Shown: positions 37,298 to 48,789, counted from the first letter of the stretch. The stretch: DNA of 64,000 nucleotides from Gentiana macrophylla (GCA_026214975.1 CM047810.1:94008316-94072315); one strand, 5' to 3'. A program made the numbers and translations. Notes: generated by a model not told the origin, from the letters alone.

Positions 37298-38190
37298 GGC
37301 TGAGGGTCGGTAGACCCTATAGTCCCTCCTTGGAGCCGCCAGTCATTGGGGTATCAAATTAAAGACAACGAGACGTTTGTGTTGCTATGCATTGAACGTG
37401 CGTGTGTTTTATTTTTACATTTTTATGTAGGAGTATTGTTATTTGAGGTATTTCATTTTATTCTTCTTACAAATTTTTTAAATTTTGTATCATATTTACT
37501 CCAAAAAAAAAAAAAATTGTATCATATTTTTTTCTTTATTTTATAATAATAAAAATGGATTTTAGGTTATCTTCGCCTAATTCAATCCTCATTCTCTTTC
37601 ATAATAATATGGGGAATCGTGGAAAAGGGCAAAAATATTTTCTAAATTAATGAATATCACACATTTTCAATTTTTATTTCATAAATTACAAAATTATTTA
37701 TAAAAACTAAAAAAGTTGCTGGACACAACTTTAAGAAAAACACACGTTCCCTCCTCCATTATTTTTAAATAGTTATATCCCTCGATCTACAATTGCAAAC
37801 TTCAAAATTATTTCATTAATTTTATTTATTTTTTCGTTATCTTTATCTTGAGACCACATCCACCATTTTTCGACATAATTTTTAAAAATTCACTGTCGAA
37901 ATTCACTATTATTCGAAATTCATTTGGTAAGATTTAATGATGAATCTCACGAAAACGATATAATGATATCGATCAGTCTCAAAACGAAGAGAATAAAACA
38001 TCTCAGATCGCGTTTAAAGATCAGATCAAAAAAGATTCACGATAAGTGTTTAGAAAAAAAAAAAAAAAAGATTTCATATAAAAAATATTTGGATGTCGTA
38101 TTATTTAAAAATATTTCTCTTCAATATAAAATAAATAAAACAGTTTCACTGCCGGTAGATGATCCAAACTCAGCCATGTATTTGGGGACT
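36892..38190. other. Intergenic, upstream of the ethylene receptor
   Basis: Holds a poly(T) run (about 37266-37296), followed by sequence ending GGAGCCGCCAGTC near 37333 that resembles one end of the CAGTGGCGG MITE family. 37340-38190 is AT-rich with no gene. Confidence 0.45.
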
Positions 38191-38194
38191 CGTC

Positions 38195-38203
38195 GTATAA
38201 AAA
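38195..38203 (+). promoter_or_regulatory. Candidate TATA box of the ethylene receptor gene
   Basis: TATAAAAAA in the sequence GTCGTATAAAAAATG, about 100-150 bp before a CT-rich, leader-like stretch (38350-38420). A second TATAAAG occurs at 38219. Assignment is inference. Confidence 0.35.
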
Positions 38204-38789
38204 ATGTCATTGGCATTTTATAAAGAAATTCCATCACGCTAGATTTCCTGAAACCTTGTAAACATCGGCACACACATTGGATGTGCATTATCGTCTCAAA
38301 TTGACACATAATGTACAGTTTTAGCATCAAAGTTGAAAATTCAAGGTAAAAAACAATTCCTTTTTCCCTTTTTTGTTTCATCGGAAACTTGCAATACTTC
38401 TTCATCTTCCTTCCTCTCCTCGTCTAAAGAAACTTCTTCGTTGGAATTACCGCACCAACCCCGAAAGCCATATGAAAGGAAAAAGGAGGAATCCCAACAA
38501 TTTTTCGGTTTCTCTAGGCTCCTGCTAGAAATTGTATGTAGTACAAAAAATCTGGTGGTGAATGAAAAGGCTGTGACTTGGAAAATTTTCCTGGGATTTC
38601 TGTATTCGATTCTGTTGATGGAACAAATGTGGGATGTTTGGAGGAGTAAAGATTTTGATTTTGATAGAATTTCGATTGAGGAGTTGATTTCCTAGTGAAA
38701 TGAAAAAATTCGAGTGGGTTTAAGGCTGTATTTGCTTGCATGTTGTCCAAGGAAAGATCGATTGTTCGATTGGCAATTTCGTTTGTTTG

Positions 38790-39390
38790 GTAAGTTTTTG
38801 TGTGATCTATTTTATGTTTTTGTTTTGAAGGATCCTGAAGGTCTCAGATTGGTTATTTATTTTCGTGTATCAGAAAGATTCAAACTTGGCCGGCATTTTG
38901 GCCTCTCCTTTTTAATTTTTTGGTCATTCTTGAATAACATATATTTGGTCCTTTTTTATGTTTGTAATATTCTGCAATTACTGGGTGAAAGTCTTGTATT
39001 TTTTCTTGTTTAATACTAAATTGTTGGAAGTTCTCGTTGTTTTGCATAGTTGGGTTCTGTACAATCTTCGTTAATTTTTTGTTAATATTCCTTTTCGCTG
39101 GAGATGCTTTCTACTTGCTGGTACTACTGTTGGAATGCTTTCTTTTTGGTGGGTTGGTGCTCTTGAGTTCTCATGAATGCCATTTGTCTCAGTTTTGTTA
39201 GATCTAATGGTGCAGAAGTTATAGTTGAATGTAGTATGCTGGGCTTAAGGCAAATTCCCCTTATTTTTATGGCCACTTTCTACTCCATGTCTTGTTATTA
39301 ATGTTGCCCTTTCCGTATGTGTATGTCCCCGTGTCTGTGATTGTGATTTTGATTTATTTGTAACTTTATTATTTGAAATTTCTCGTGCAG
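38790..39390 (+). other. Probable 5' UTR intron of the ethylene receptor gene
   Basis: GTAAGTTTTT donor after TTTG at 38789, and the T-rich acceptor TCTCGTGCAG ending at 39390. The 601 bp interval contains no coding frame. Leader introns are known in ethylene receptor genes (for example Arabidopsis ETR1). Transcript data would settle it. Confidence 0.55.
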
Positions 39391-39546
39391 GTACAGGGTT
39401 ATGGGGAAAGCTGTTTTGTTTTATAAGGTGGATAGTTAAACATGATGTTTGTTTATTTCTTGAGTAGGCTTCTTGATTTCATATGGTTAGTTCAGAAGAT
39501 TGATTTCACTTGATTAGTTGAGAAGATTGAGGAATTTGTCCATTGG

Positions 39547-39678
39547 ATGCAATGTCAAATATATTCGCTTCTGTCCTGTTGGTTTCATTTCTTCTGCTAT
39601 CCTTTACCGTTGCTGAAAATGGTCTTCCCCAATGTAATTGTGATGAAGTGGGATTTTGGTCAGTTGACAACATTTTAG
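39547..39678 (+). promoter_or_regulatory. Overlapping out-of-frame upstream ATG/uORF
   Basis: An ATG five bases before the receptor start opens a 43-codon frame overlapping the receptor's N-terminus and stopping at 39676-39678. Its -3 base is T (weak), while the receptor ATG has G at -3. Leaky scanning past it is plausible; a regulatory role is inference. Confidence 0.4.
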
Positions 39679-42001
39679 AGTGTCAGAAAGTGAGCGACTT
39701 CTTGATTGCCTTAGCTTATTTCTCGATTCCAGTCGAGCTCCTTTACTTTGTTAGCTGCACTAATTTCCCATTCAGATGGGTACTCCTTGAGTTCATTGCC
39801 TTCATAGTTCTATGTGGTATGACCCATTTGCTGAGTGGATGGACATATGGCCCTCACTCGTTTCGTCTTATCCTAGCAGTTACTGTTTTCAAAGTTCTTA
39901 CAGCATTCGTCTCGTGTGCTACTGCTATCACGTTGATCTCTATCCTTCCTTTGCTCCTTAAGGTCAAAGTTAGAGAATTAATGCTCAGAAAAAAGACCTG
40001 GGATCTTGGTAGGAAAGTTGGAATGATAAAGAAACAGACAGAAGCAGGAATGCACGTGCGGATGCTCACACAAGAGATTCGTAAATCTCTTGATCGACAT
40101 ACAATATTGTACACGACCCTTGTTGAACTCTCAAAAACTTTGAATCTGCAGAACTGTGCCATCTGGATGCCTAATGAAGATAGGACAGTTATTAATCTGT
40201 TGCATGAGTTAAAAGTAAGAAATTCCTCGGATACTTGTAACTTAACTGTTCCAAGAAGTGATCCAGATGTAAGTATGATTAAAGGGAGCCACGGAGTGAA
40301 GCTACTTAGCCCTAATTCGACACTTGCTATTGCAAGTAGTGGTTGTGGTGATTCTGAATCAGGGGGGTCGGTGGTGGTAGGAAGTTTCGACGATCCAGGA
40401 CCTGTAGCAGCCATTAGGATGCCAATTTTAAGAGTTTCTAATTTCAAAGGCGGAACTCCGGAGATGGTTCCTGCTTGTTATGCTATTCTCGTTTTGGTGC
40501 TTCCGGGTGGAACGGGTCAATCTTGGAGTGCCCAAGAACTTGAGATTGTTGAGGTGGTTGCCGATCAGGTTACTGTCGCACTCTCGCATGCTGCACTGCT
40601 TGAAGAATCTCAACACATGAGAGAACAGTTGGAGCAGCAAAATAGAGCCTTGCAGATAGCAAGAGAAAATGCTTTGATGGCTAACCGAGCAAGGAATGCG
40701 TTTCAGATGGTTATGAGCAAGGGACTAAGAACACCAATGCATTCCATTCTAGGACTTGTCTCTTTGATGCAAGACGAGGATTTGACCTCAGAACAGAAAC
40801 TGCTTGTTGGTGCTATGTTTAGAACATCGAACGTACTTTCTATGTTGATAAATGATACCATGGATACACCCACAAAGGAAAGTGGTAAATTCCCTCTTGA
40901 GGTGAAGCCTTTTCAGCTTCATTCAATGATAAAAGAAGCTGTTAGTATAGCCAAGTGCCTTAGTGTTTGCAGAGGTTATAGTTTTTCTGTAGAGATCGAT
41001 AAATGCTTGCCTGATCATGTAGTGGGGGATGAAAGAAGAGTTTTCCAGCTTATACTACATATGATTGGGAGTCTGCTAAAATGCAACCAAGAATTTGGGG
41101 CTCTCGTTTTTCGAGTTCTTTTAGTAAAGGGTAGTCAAGGAAGAAATGAAGGATGGGGGGCCTGGAGATCAGTAAACCTATCTGAGGGTAATCATGTCTA
41201 TGTAAGATTTGAAGTTGGCATTACTAATGACACTTCTCGTCTCGAGAGTCAAGACCCTTTCGATCCTTCTCTTCTCGTCTGGCAGAGGCATTACAGCAAG
41301 GGAGCTGAGGAAGGTTTGAGTTTCAACATATGCAAAAAGATAGTTCAGGTATGCTAAATCCTTCTGTTAATTGGCTCATTTTTATCCTACACAGCAGTCT
41401 TATATATATATATATATACACATGTTGATCTTAATTAAGGTGTTTGTACAATGGCAGCTGATGCAAGGGGATATTTGGGTGGTCCCCCCTAATCCCGAAG
41501 GCTTTGATCAAAGCATGGCACTTGTTCTTCGGTTTCCAAAACAGCCATCATCCAACTTGATTCGTTTATCTGAACACACGGAGTCTTCTAATTCCAGCTC
41601 TCATTTAAGAGGCCTTAGAATCCTGTTAGCCGATGGCGCTTGATGTAAACAGAGCAGTTACACGAAAACTGCTCGAAAAACTGGGTTGTGTCGTTACCTG
41701 TTTGTCATCTGCATTTGAATGTCTAACTACTCTCCAATCAGCATCTTCATTCCAATTAGTCCTTGTGGATCTTCATCTGCACGATTTAGATGGATATGAA
41801 GTTGCAGTCAGAACCCGAAAGCTACGGAGCCGTAATCGGCCTTTGATCATTGCTTTAACTGCAAGCGATGATGAAGCTATTTGGGAACGATGTTTTGAGG
41901 TTGGAATCCACGGAATAATTCAAAAACCAGCTCTCTTGCAAGGTATCAAAGATGAGCTCGTAAGAGTCCTTCAAGCTGATAGACCAGTCGGTTCGTTTTA
42001 A
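39552..42001 (+). CDS. Subfamily-2 ethylene receptor (ETR2/EIN4 type), frameshifted before the receiver
   Basis: ER-membrane ethylene receptor that restrains the ethylene response through CTR1 when no hormone is bound. Exon 1 is 39552-41348 (599 codons), intron 41349-41457 (GT...AG), exon 2 from 41458. The first in-frame ATG is 39552. Residues 1-21 form the extra N-terminal hydrophobic segment of subfamily 2; C28/C30 are the disulfide-type cysteines; three membrane helices follow, with C88 and H92 in VLCGMTHLL, the copper/ethylene site. A GAF domain spans about 180-340. The kinase-like domain has Lys390 (MSKGLR) where subfamily 1 has the phospho-His, so it is degenerate. In exon 2 the frame ends at 41643 after LLADGA; one extra base near 41638 separates it from the receiver frame (41633-42001, NRAVTRKLLEKLG, VDLHLHDLDGYE). 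As written the protein is 660 aa; in one frame it would be about 779, the family's usual size. Confidence 0.92.
41349..41457 (+). other. Coding intron of the ethylene receptor
   Basis: GTATGC donor directly after the codon for Gln in KIVQ, and acceptor GGCAG at 41453-41457 before LMQGDIW. Phase 0. A (TA)n run lies at about 41401-41418. Confidence 0.85.
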
Positions 42002-42012
42002 TTACAGATGGT

Positions 42013-42040
42013 ATAAATATATATATATATATATATATAC
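42013..42040. repeat. (TA)n in receptor 3' UTR
   Basis: Short TA tract beginning about 12 bases after the stop codon. Confidence 0.9.
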
Positions 42041-43950
42041 TCTTGACATTGTGGCACATTTTCGTGCTATATCTGGGATAAGTTTAGTATGCAAAATTAT
42101 ATGTGAAATCAAGGCCATAAGGTTACTGGTTATAATGGTGACAGATGTTTCGCATGAATATATTCCTAGGTGGATAGTCATAGTTGTACAAGGTTGTTGC
42201 AACATTATATCGTTATCGCCCCCCTTTAACAAATGCTGGTGGTTGTTCCATATTAACTGGTTATTGTTTCATATACTAGTGAAGGAGTTCTTTCAACAAG
42301 TATTATTTACTAAATGCATATTATCGTTGTGCATTGGCTATGCTAATCTTTTCAGTATTGTTTCAATCTTATTGGATGTCTCGGGAGGGACCTAAATGCT
42401 TGAATATCTTAAAGTAGATCATTTTACAGGTCTGACATCGTTAGCTTTCTTGGGTGAGCGCTTAGAGGGGAAGTTTTAGGGTGGTCATTCCACATGGAGT
42501 GAAGTGACCTGTAGGATGATAGGAGCCACACAGTTTACATCCAGGATAAAATGGGTGGTCGGGTAGAGTGGTGTGAGGGGGTGTGGTGGAGTAAAGTGGG
42601 TGGTGGGGTAGGGCTACCCCACCCCATCCCACCTAAACCTCCGCCTTCCACCCAATCATTATTTCCCTAGTGTGACTTCTTGACTAAGATAATATAATTA
42701 AAATTTAATAGAAAATCTCCTCTTAGTCTTTAAGAATCCTAGGACAATTAGATGGAGTCGATTACAAAAATAACATCAATTAAACACAATTCCCTCCCCC
42801 TTTACCTTTAGCCCAGTTCGGCCTTCATTAAGGAGGAGGTGGAAAATCTTGATCTTCGTTTCTTTCTTTCAGAATTTGACGATCAAAGCGAAGAACTAAA
42901 TGTGGAGGAGTTAGGATCATTGTTTGCTTGAAACAAGAGGTAAAAACCCCTTCTTTTTCTCTCATGTAGTGCGAACTGCGGCTGTGAAACCCTAACCGTT
43001 TTCTTCAGTTTTTATCGATAAATCTTCATAGAAAATTTGTCCTAGATCAATTGGGGTTTTGTTTTCATGTACATTTATTAAACCAGGTAGCTTTCAGTTG
43101 TAGGAAGTTGCAAATGCGTTTATATCTTGGTTAAAAGAAGTTTACATCGAGGTAGGAAGATCTTCGCTTTTGATATATATCTCAACCCATGTCAAACGCC
43201 CCCATGTTAGGTCTGCTAGTAAGTGACGTGGCATGAATTAAGAGGCTGATTTTCAAACCACCCCTAGTGTTTACGACACGTGTTAAGCTCATGTCAGCTT
43301 ATAAATCGGAATATGAGTGATTGTTCCGATCACCGAGATACCCATATTTTCATTGATTGTTGTCGATCGAGGAGAATTCCGAGAGCCAGAGACTCTTCTG
43401 CTTCTCTTTGGCATGAAGATTTTTTTACCCCTCATTGTTTTCGACGCCTAACTCTGTAAGAGAACCCTTCTTCCCTGTAACAGATCTTCCTAAGCTTTGA
43501 ACAAGTAAGCCTCTTCTTGTCTTTTCTTTTCCGAGTTTCAATACCATTTATTCCATGGAGTTTTCCATCATTGTGTATCGACTATTTGTCTGATGAAGTC
43601 TTAGATAAGGAAATATCTGCATGAGCTAGGATTGTTCGTCTCACGGTGGACCTTTAACAAATTCTGCAACGATTGAAGTAACTTCCTATAGACTAGACAT
43701 AGAACGAGCTCAAGTGAGCGATATCCCTTCGAGTCTGCACTGGATTGAGATGATGGGCCTATGTAATTAGTACGGGATCGATTTGGATAGATTCAAACCC
43801 CTTTTAACCTCTTCTGAACAGAGAGCCAATCAGCCCCTTTAGACTATTTCCCTATTTATTTAGAACATTTAGTGGCAAGTCTCATATTTCCTCTTGTTCT
43901 TTCCATCCGGTGCATCTTGACCCATCATCAACCGAGCTTGGCTCAGATAT
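42041..43950. other. Receptor 3' flank and repeat debris
   Basis: 3' UTR-like AT-rich sequence to about 42400, a G-rich/C-rich foldback at 42545-42645, and a CT-rich stretch with CAACCGAGCTT-like retroelement sequence toward 43950. No gene supported. Confidence 0.4.
42545..42645. repeat. G-rich strand with perfect 10-bp hairpin
   Basis: Many GGG/GGTGG blocks on the + strand, ending in GGTGGGGTAG (42602-42611), a GG loop and CTACCCCACC (42614-42623), then C-rich sequence. Could form a hairpin or quadruplex. Confidence 0.7.
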
Positions 43951-43959
43951 CCCTGAGTG

Positions 43960-44210
43960 GGTTTAAGACTTTGCCTTAGTTTGTCACCAGTTGGATAAGA
44001 AATTCTCTCCACCTATGTTTAAAACTTTCTTCCGACAAAATAGGTTTGGCCTTCCCTTAGGTGGTACTTTTTCTCGTCGGAAGTCATGCGACCTCGGCGT
44101 TGAAGTGCGCTTCCTTGCCAAGAACCCTCTTCTGGCCGAAGGATGGAAAGAGCGGTTCTTTTTCGTACTGACCCCATATGCCGCATGTAGGTTATTAGAG
44201 TAATAAGGAA
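43960..44210 (+). pseudogene. Transposase_28-like (putative gypsy-type) fragment
   Basis: The frame near 43991-44203 includes PPMFKTFFRQNRFG and AEGWKERFFFV, resembling the F(R)xFF...W(K)xxFFFV core of plant 'putative gypsy type transposon' proteins. It ends abruptly at a stop, and the flanking frames are broken. Identification rests on motif memory only. Confidence 0.4.
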
Positions 44211-44429
44211 CCAATCTCCGATCTTGTTCCCAAAAGCATTCCTTCCTCTTGGTTAGAAACCATGACCATCCCCCATATTCGCCTTCCTACTTCCTCATTT
44301 ACATCCGAGTTTCTTAGGTCGGCCAAACTTGAGAGCTTTGGCGTGTAAGATTACGAACCCCTTTCTTTTGAAGAGATAATCAAATTCAACCTGTAAACCA
44401 AGATTTTACAACTTCGAATCAGTTGTAGA

Positions 44430-45190
44430 AGTAGTTAGGATATCAACAATGTTTGCAATCACACAGCTCATCAGTGAGTCTGATATTCTCAACTTTAAGC
44501 TTCTCATTCTCAGCAATAAGTGTGATGTTGTAACATATGCCAATCATGAACAGAAACAGATGCAATACAAACATGAATAACAATCAACAAGAACATAAAC
44601 AAAAAGAACACATGAATTTAACGTGGTTTCCGGTGTTGTGCCGACTAGTCTACGGACAGAAAATGAGAACTTTAATTATGCATAGAATTACACAAGGATT
44701 TACCGACACCGCGCTCATTACAATGAGATAAAACTGGTATTTGTATCATTGGAAAGCTAACCTTAACCGCCATAAGGACTTCTGTTGGATTTCCCATAAA
44801 TACCCAGACGCGATTTAGCTCAGCTGAGTCACCAGCGATGTAACCAGCTCAGATGTAGAACTCAACAACATTCAACAGACTGAGCAGACTTCACTCTGCT
44901 GACAAACGGTCCTCATCTAACATTTCTCTCAGCTGACTTCCCAGACTTGAACACTCCTAGTCAGCTGACCATCACTCAGCTGACCTTAGACTTAGTTCCA
45001 TCAGATTCAGGCGCAGAGATCAAGTCACACTTGACAACATGTGATATTCCTACTATTGAGCCTCTTATTCATAGCCGTAAAGTTCTCAGACATTAAATAA
45101 TTGGAATCAGAAATATCCTATAATACCTCTTCACCACTATTTGATAGCAACATCAATCTCAACATAAATTCCATCATCCAATCAGTTATC
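44430..45190 (-). repeat. LTR-like region with CAGCTGA repeats
   Basis: Contains AACGTGGTTTCCGGTG and, at 44815-45000, repeated CTCAGCTGA/CAGCTGAC motifs, of the style found in SIRE-type Copia LTRs. It lies next to a minus-strand Copia gag. Boundaries not found. Confidence 0.4.
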
Positions 45191-45215
45191 ATTTGTGCCA
45201 CATTCTGAATTGTCA

Positions 45216-46010
45216 TCATATGTCTGCCATCAGACAAATTCTTGCACACTTGTCATCATCTTCTTCATCTGATGAAGAGTCATCTGAATATGATTTTGCA
45301 GTGAATGCTTTCCTCTTGTATTTTGCACGAGCATACTCGGATTTTCTTTCACCACAATCACTAGCAAAGCGACCATTCTTCTTCCATTTGTAACATTTGA
45401 TAGTTGCTCTATCTTTGTAAGGATCGATATTCTCATCTCTTCTCTTGTTGTGCCTGAAAGCCTTTTTATCAAATGTTCTGAAGTTTTTGACCATCAGTGT
45501 AAGTTCCTCAGACATGTCAACATCATTGTTCAAAAGTTTAGCATTCATTTTAGTCTCTTCTGGATGGATTTCCTTCACAGCCTGTAAAGCAACATTATGG
45601 GACTCTGACTTCCCAGATTTATTTCACCAAGGGTTAGTTCATAAACAAGCAAAGAAATTACCATTCCATCCTTCTCAAGGACATACAAATCTTTAGATTC
45701 TTGACTTGCGGTTTGCACCCCACTCAGCAGGTAAGCTTCTCATAAGCTTTTGTACTGTCTCTTGTTTAGATAAAACTTTTCCAAGAGATTTAAGACCATC
45801 AAAATATCAGATAGTGCAACATCCATTTCACATATGGATTCAGAAGGTTTCATTTTGAAAAGCTCATAGGAATGCATCAAAATATTTATCTTGGATTCCT
45901 TAACTCTGTTGGTTCATTTATATTTCAATTCAAGTTTAGACCAAATCTTTTTTGGCAGACTTTCATAAAGAGACATATCTTGCCTCCTCATTGAGCCTGG
46001 ATGTGTAAAC
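45216..46010 (-). pseudogene. Minus-strand Copia gag relic
   Basis: 45914-46010 reads SMRRQDMSLYESLPKKIWSK on the minus strand, matching the gag helix with xxIWxxLE. 45216-45578 continues with MKEIHPEETKMNAKLL, MVKNFRTFDKKAF and a zinc knuckle, CYKWKKNGRFASDC, in which the second Cys and the His are replaced (Trp and Arg). An acidic DDSSSDEEDDD tail follows. No pol follows, so it is a deletion derivative. Confidence 0.7.
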
Positions 46011-46444
46011 CTCCCTTTAATGGGATCCTTTTTATACAGATAGATGGTGTTACAAGAGATTACACAGTAAACAATCACAAGCCACAACCTGATCACAAAG
46101 ATGATATCCCCTTAACCACTCTCACATATGTATTGGTTGAAAACAACAATATTATAAGTCAGGGTATTATGAAATTTGAAACACTACCCATAATTAACAA
46201 GTCAGGGTATTACTAAATTTGTCGATAAAAACACATTTTCTAAAATGAAGGGGGAAAAAAAAAAAAGACAATGAAGAGGTCATACAACAATTTTGTCACC
46301 CTTTCAGAAGAATGAAATGTGTTTGTGTTCTCATTAAAAACAGAAAAACAAATAGCAACAACATCAAATCATTCAATTCATTTAAATTTTTTTTTTTTTG
46401 ACAAACATTTAAAAGAAATTAAAACACCAATATTCCCCTCTGTT

Positions 46445-47962
46445 TCAAAGCACGAAATCCAACAGTGCAGATGTGGTGCCAAGTCCCTTTGCATTGTAAT
46501 GAAGAGAATAATCCCTCACTGTAGTTTCTCTATACTTTGGTGGATTCTCTTCCGTTGACAACTCCTTAATCGGACCATAGAGCTTTGATAATGGTGTTAA
46601 ACCGGTGGTGAAAAAGCACGCTATGGAGACTCGAGGACTACTCTGTCTGTTTGCCAATACTCTGTGCAGACTACTCTTAAATCTATCATTTGATATCAAC
46701 TGTAGGTAATATTTAACAAACTAATCAAAGTTAATGGTGGTTCGTAATCCGTTATGATAGTTTATACATGTCTAAATCTTTCACTTTTTCAAAAGGTTAA
46801 GTTTTTTTATGGAAAACAGACAAACAAATGATCCATGAGATAGGAGATGTAAGGTACTACTTACCTGTAGAAGATCACCCATGTTAACAACCAAAGCTTC
46901 TGGCACAGGGGGAATATCAACCCACTGATCCTCACACAGAACTTGTAGACCTCCAATGTGATCTTGTAGCAATACTGTCATGAAATCATAATCAGAATGC
47001 TTGCTTGTTCCGAAGGTAAGTTCGGGTTCCGGGCATGGCGGATAGTAATGGTATAACACAGCAAGTCCCTCTGAACAATCCATGTCATTGAGATGGTTTG
47101 GATTCAGACCAAGAGCCTCAGATAGTAATTCGAACAAAGATCGACCCAACTTCATGATCTTGTTGGAGTACTCAATCAGGATATCACTGCAGGAGTTGAT
47201 CAAGAATTTGGATCAAGAACAAAAGGGAACAACAAGCAGAATGAACTTCATTTTCTGCTATCAAGGTGTTCGATTAAATGTCTGAATGAACTTCGTTTTC
47301 AAACGCAGCATTTGATTACTTGGCAAGAACATTGAAGGTGTTTGCCAATGATCCCATCTTTTCTGGATGTTTTCTGCTATATAGAAGAAAGTATAAAAGT
47401 GTAATAAAAAGTTGACAAACCTGCAAACCTCTGGTAATTCATCTGCACTAGGAGTCCTGGGAGCCATATTGACATAAGATGTATCTCTCCAATTAGCAGA
47501 GGCAGCTCTAAACAGATCAAAATTGCTATTATACACAACTGTTTTCGATCCATCCCTTGAATACCACTTTTTCTTTACCTCATCATCTTGTTCATAAAAC
47601 CTTCTCACACCATTCAACATTTCTTCAAGAACATCCACTGGAATCCCATGATTGATCACCTGGAAGAAACCCCATTTCTCAGATGCCCTTCTAATCTTTT
47701 CAACAACTTCTCTACGCCGAATCTGATCCCTGTCGATTTCATTCAGATCAACTACTGGAATAACGAATGAAGTTGAAGAATTATTATTATCGTGATCATC
47801 AGAATCATCAGATCTGTTGACAATGGTATCAGCTTGAGGTGAATAGAAGATGTTTGGAATTCTTGCAATTCCAGCATCTACTAGGCCCTTGACACCTGCT
47901 TTGGTATCATCAAATGCTTGCAGTTCATTTGATCTATCATTACTTGAAGTTGTGTCCACCAT
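46445..47962 (-). CDS. 2-oxoglutarate/Fe(II) dioxygenase, ACC-oxidase-homolog type
   Basis: Soluble Fe(II) oxygenase of the plant DOXC class that uses 2-oxoglutarate and O2; the substrate cannot be told from sequence. Three exons: 47421-47962, 46865-47186, 46445-46699; both introns GT-AG; 372 aa, normal for the family. The N-terminal DIOX_N part has [16 protein letters not shown] and [12 protein letters not shown]. The catalytic part has the iron triad H244, D246 (SKHSDYDF) and H300 (LHRVL), with 2-oxoglutarate-binding R311-x-S313 ([10 protein letters not shown]). The start region [27 protein letters not shown] and [11 protein letters not shown] are typical of ACC-oxidase homologs/E8/deacetoxyvindoline-4-hydroxylase-like enzymes. 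True ACC oxidase is shorter (about 320 aa), without this N-terminus, so the name does not imply ethylene synthesis. All key residues intact. Convergent with the receptor at 42001. Confidence 0.92.
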
Positions 47963-48019
47963 TTTTATTTTTTACCTGCTACCAAATTGTTCTTAAAGAG
48001 CATATACTGTGATGTACGC

Positions 48020-48030
48020 CTTATATTGGA
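48020..48030 (-). promoter_or_regulatory. Candidate TATA box of the dioxygenase gene
   Basis: CCAATATAAGG on the minus strand, about 60 bp before the ATG at 47962. Spacing is compatible with a short leader. Confidence 0.4.
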
Positions 48031-48284
48031 AGTTTGAAGCCATAGACAGTTGATTTTGTGCACACAAAAAAAGCAATTTTTATTTTATTTTAAATATGCC
48101 TCCTACGACTTTCTTGTGAAAGGCCGTGAACGTTGACTTTTTGTAACATGACAATTATGATGTGACTTTTGAACTAATTGTAATAGCGACTTTTTACCGA
48201 GAAAATATACATTCAGGTCACTGTAGACATCCATATTTCAAGTCAGATTTGTTCAGCGCAGCATTTTTTTAAGTAATAAAGTGT

Positions 48285-48462
48285 CTGTTTCACGGGACCG
48301 TGAAAAATTTCCACCAGATGGCGTGGAATTGGAAAGGTGTGGCGTGGAAATTCAAAGTGTACATGAAAAGTTGAATTTCGCGTGACGCGAGAAATTTAAT
48401 TGAGCATGGCGTGGAAGCATAACGCAACGTGGAAAATTGGCACGGTCCTGTGGAAATCCTGA
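48285..48462. repeat. Inverted-repeat element (MITE-like)
   Basis: TTTCACGGGACCGTG near 48289 and CACGGTCCTGTGGAA near 48440-48454 are inverted copies with few mismatches, enclosing GGCGTGGAA-type repeats. No target duplication seen. Confidence 0.5.
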
Positions 48463-48575
48463 ATCATATACAGGGCAGTTTCTCTTCTTCTTCCTCACTT
48501 TTTATCTGAAAAAAAATCGCCCCCATACACCAAAAAAAAAATACGCACAGCCCCACATCCCTATCCCCACATCTG

Positions 48576-48779
48576 TTGATTAATTTTACGTGGAAGGAAT
48601 TACCTCTCACGGGCAAGAAGGTGTTTGACACGGGTTATTTTACATTGCGTGGAATTGGAACGGGGAGTGGATTGAAGCTTCATACAACAATGACCGTTAT
48701 TAATTTAGAAGAATATCCTCTAGTAAGTTATTTACAGTTTATTAGGTTTAATTTTGATGAATTTGCCCCCAAATTTTAA
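48576..48779 (+). other. Short unidentified frame
   Basis: A frame including WKELPLTGKKVFDTGYF, 67 codons, that opens with TTG rather than ATG. No family recognised. GTAAGT follows at about 48723, so it could be an exon fragment, but nothing upstream supports this. Confidence 0.2.
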
Positions 48780-48789
48780 TGAATTGCAA

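Noticed and set aside
37200..37340. Fifth CAGTGGCGG-family MITE
   Set aside because: Only one terminus (GGAGCCGCCAGTC) is visible; no opposing end or duplication was identified.
39543..39551. Receptor start three codons upstream at TTG
   Set aside because: The codon is TTG, not ATG. The first in-frame ATG of this nuclear plant gene is at 39552, which gives the expected N-terminus.
46445..47962. Calling the dioxygenase a true ACC oxidase
   Set aside because: Length (372 aa) and N-terminal region fit ACC-oxidase homologs, not the shorter ACC oxidase itself; substrate unknown.
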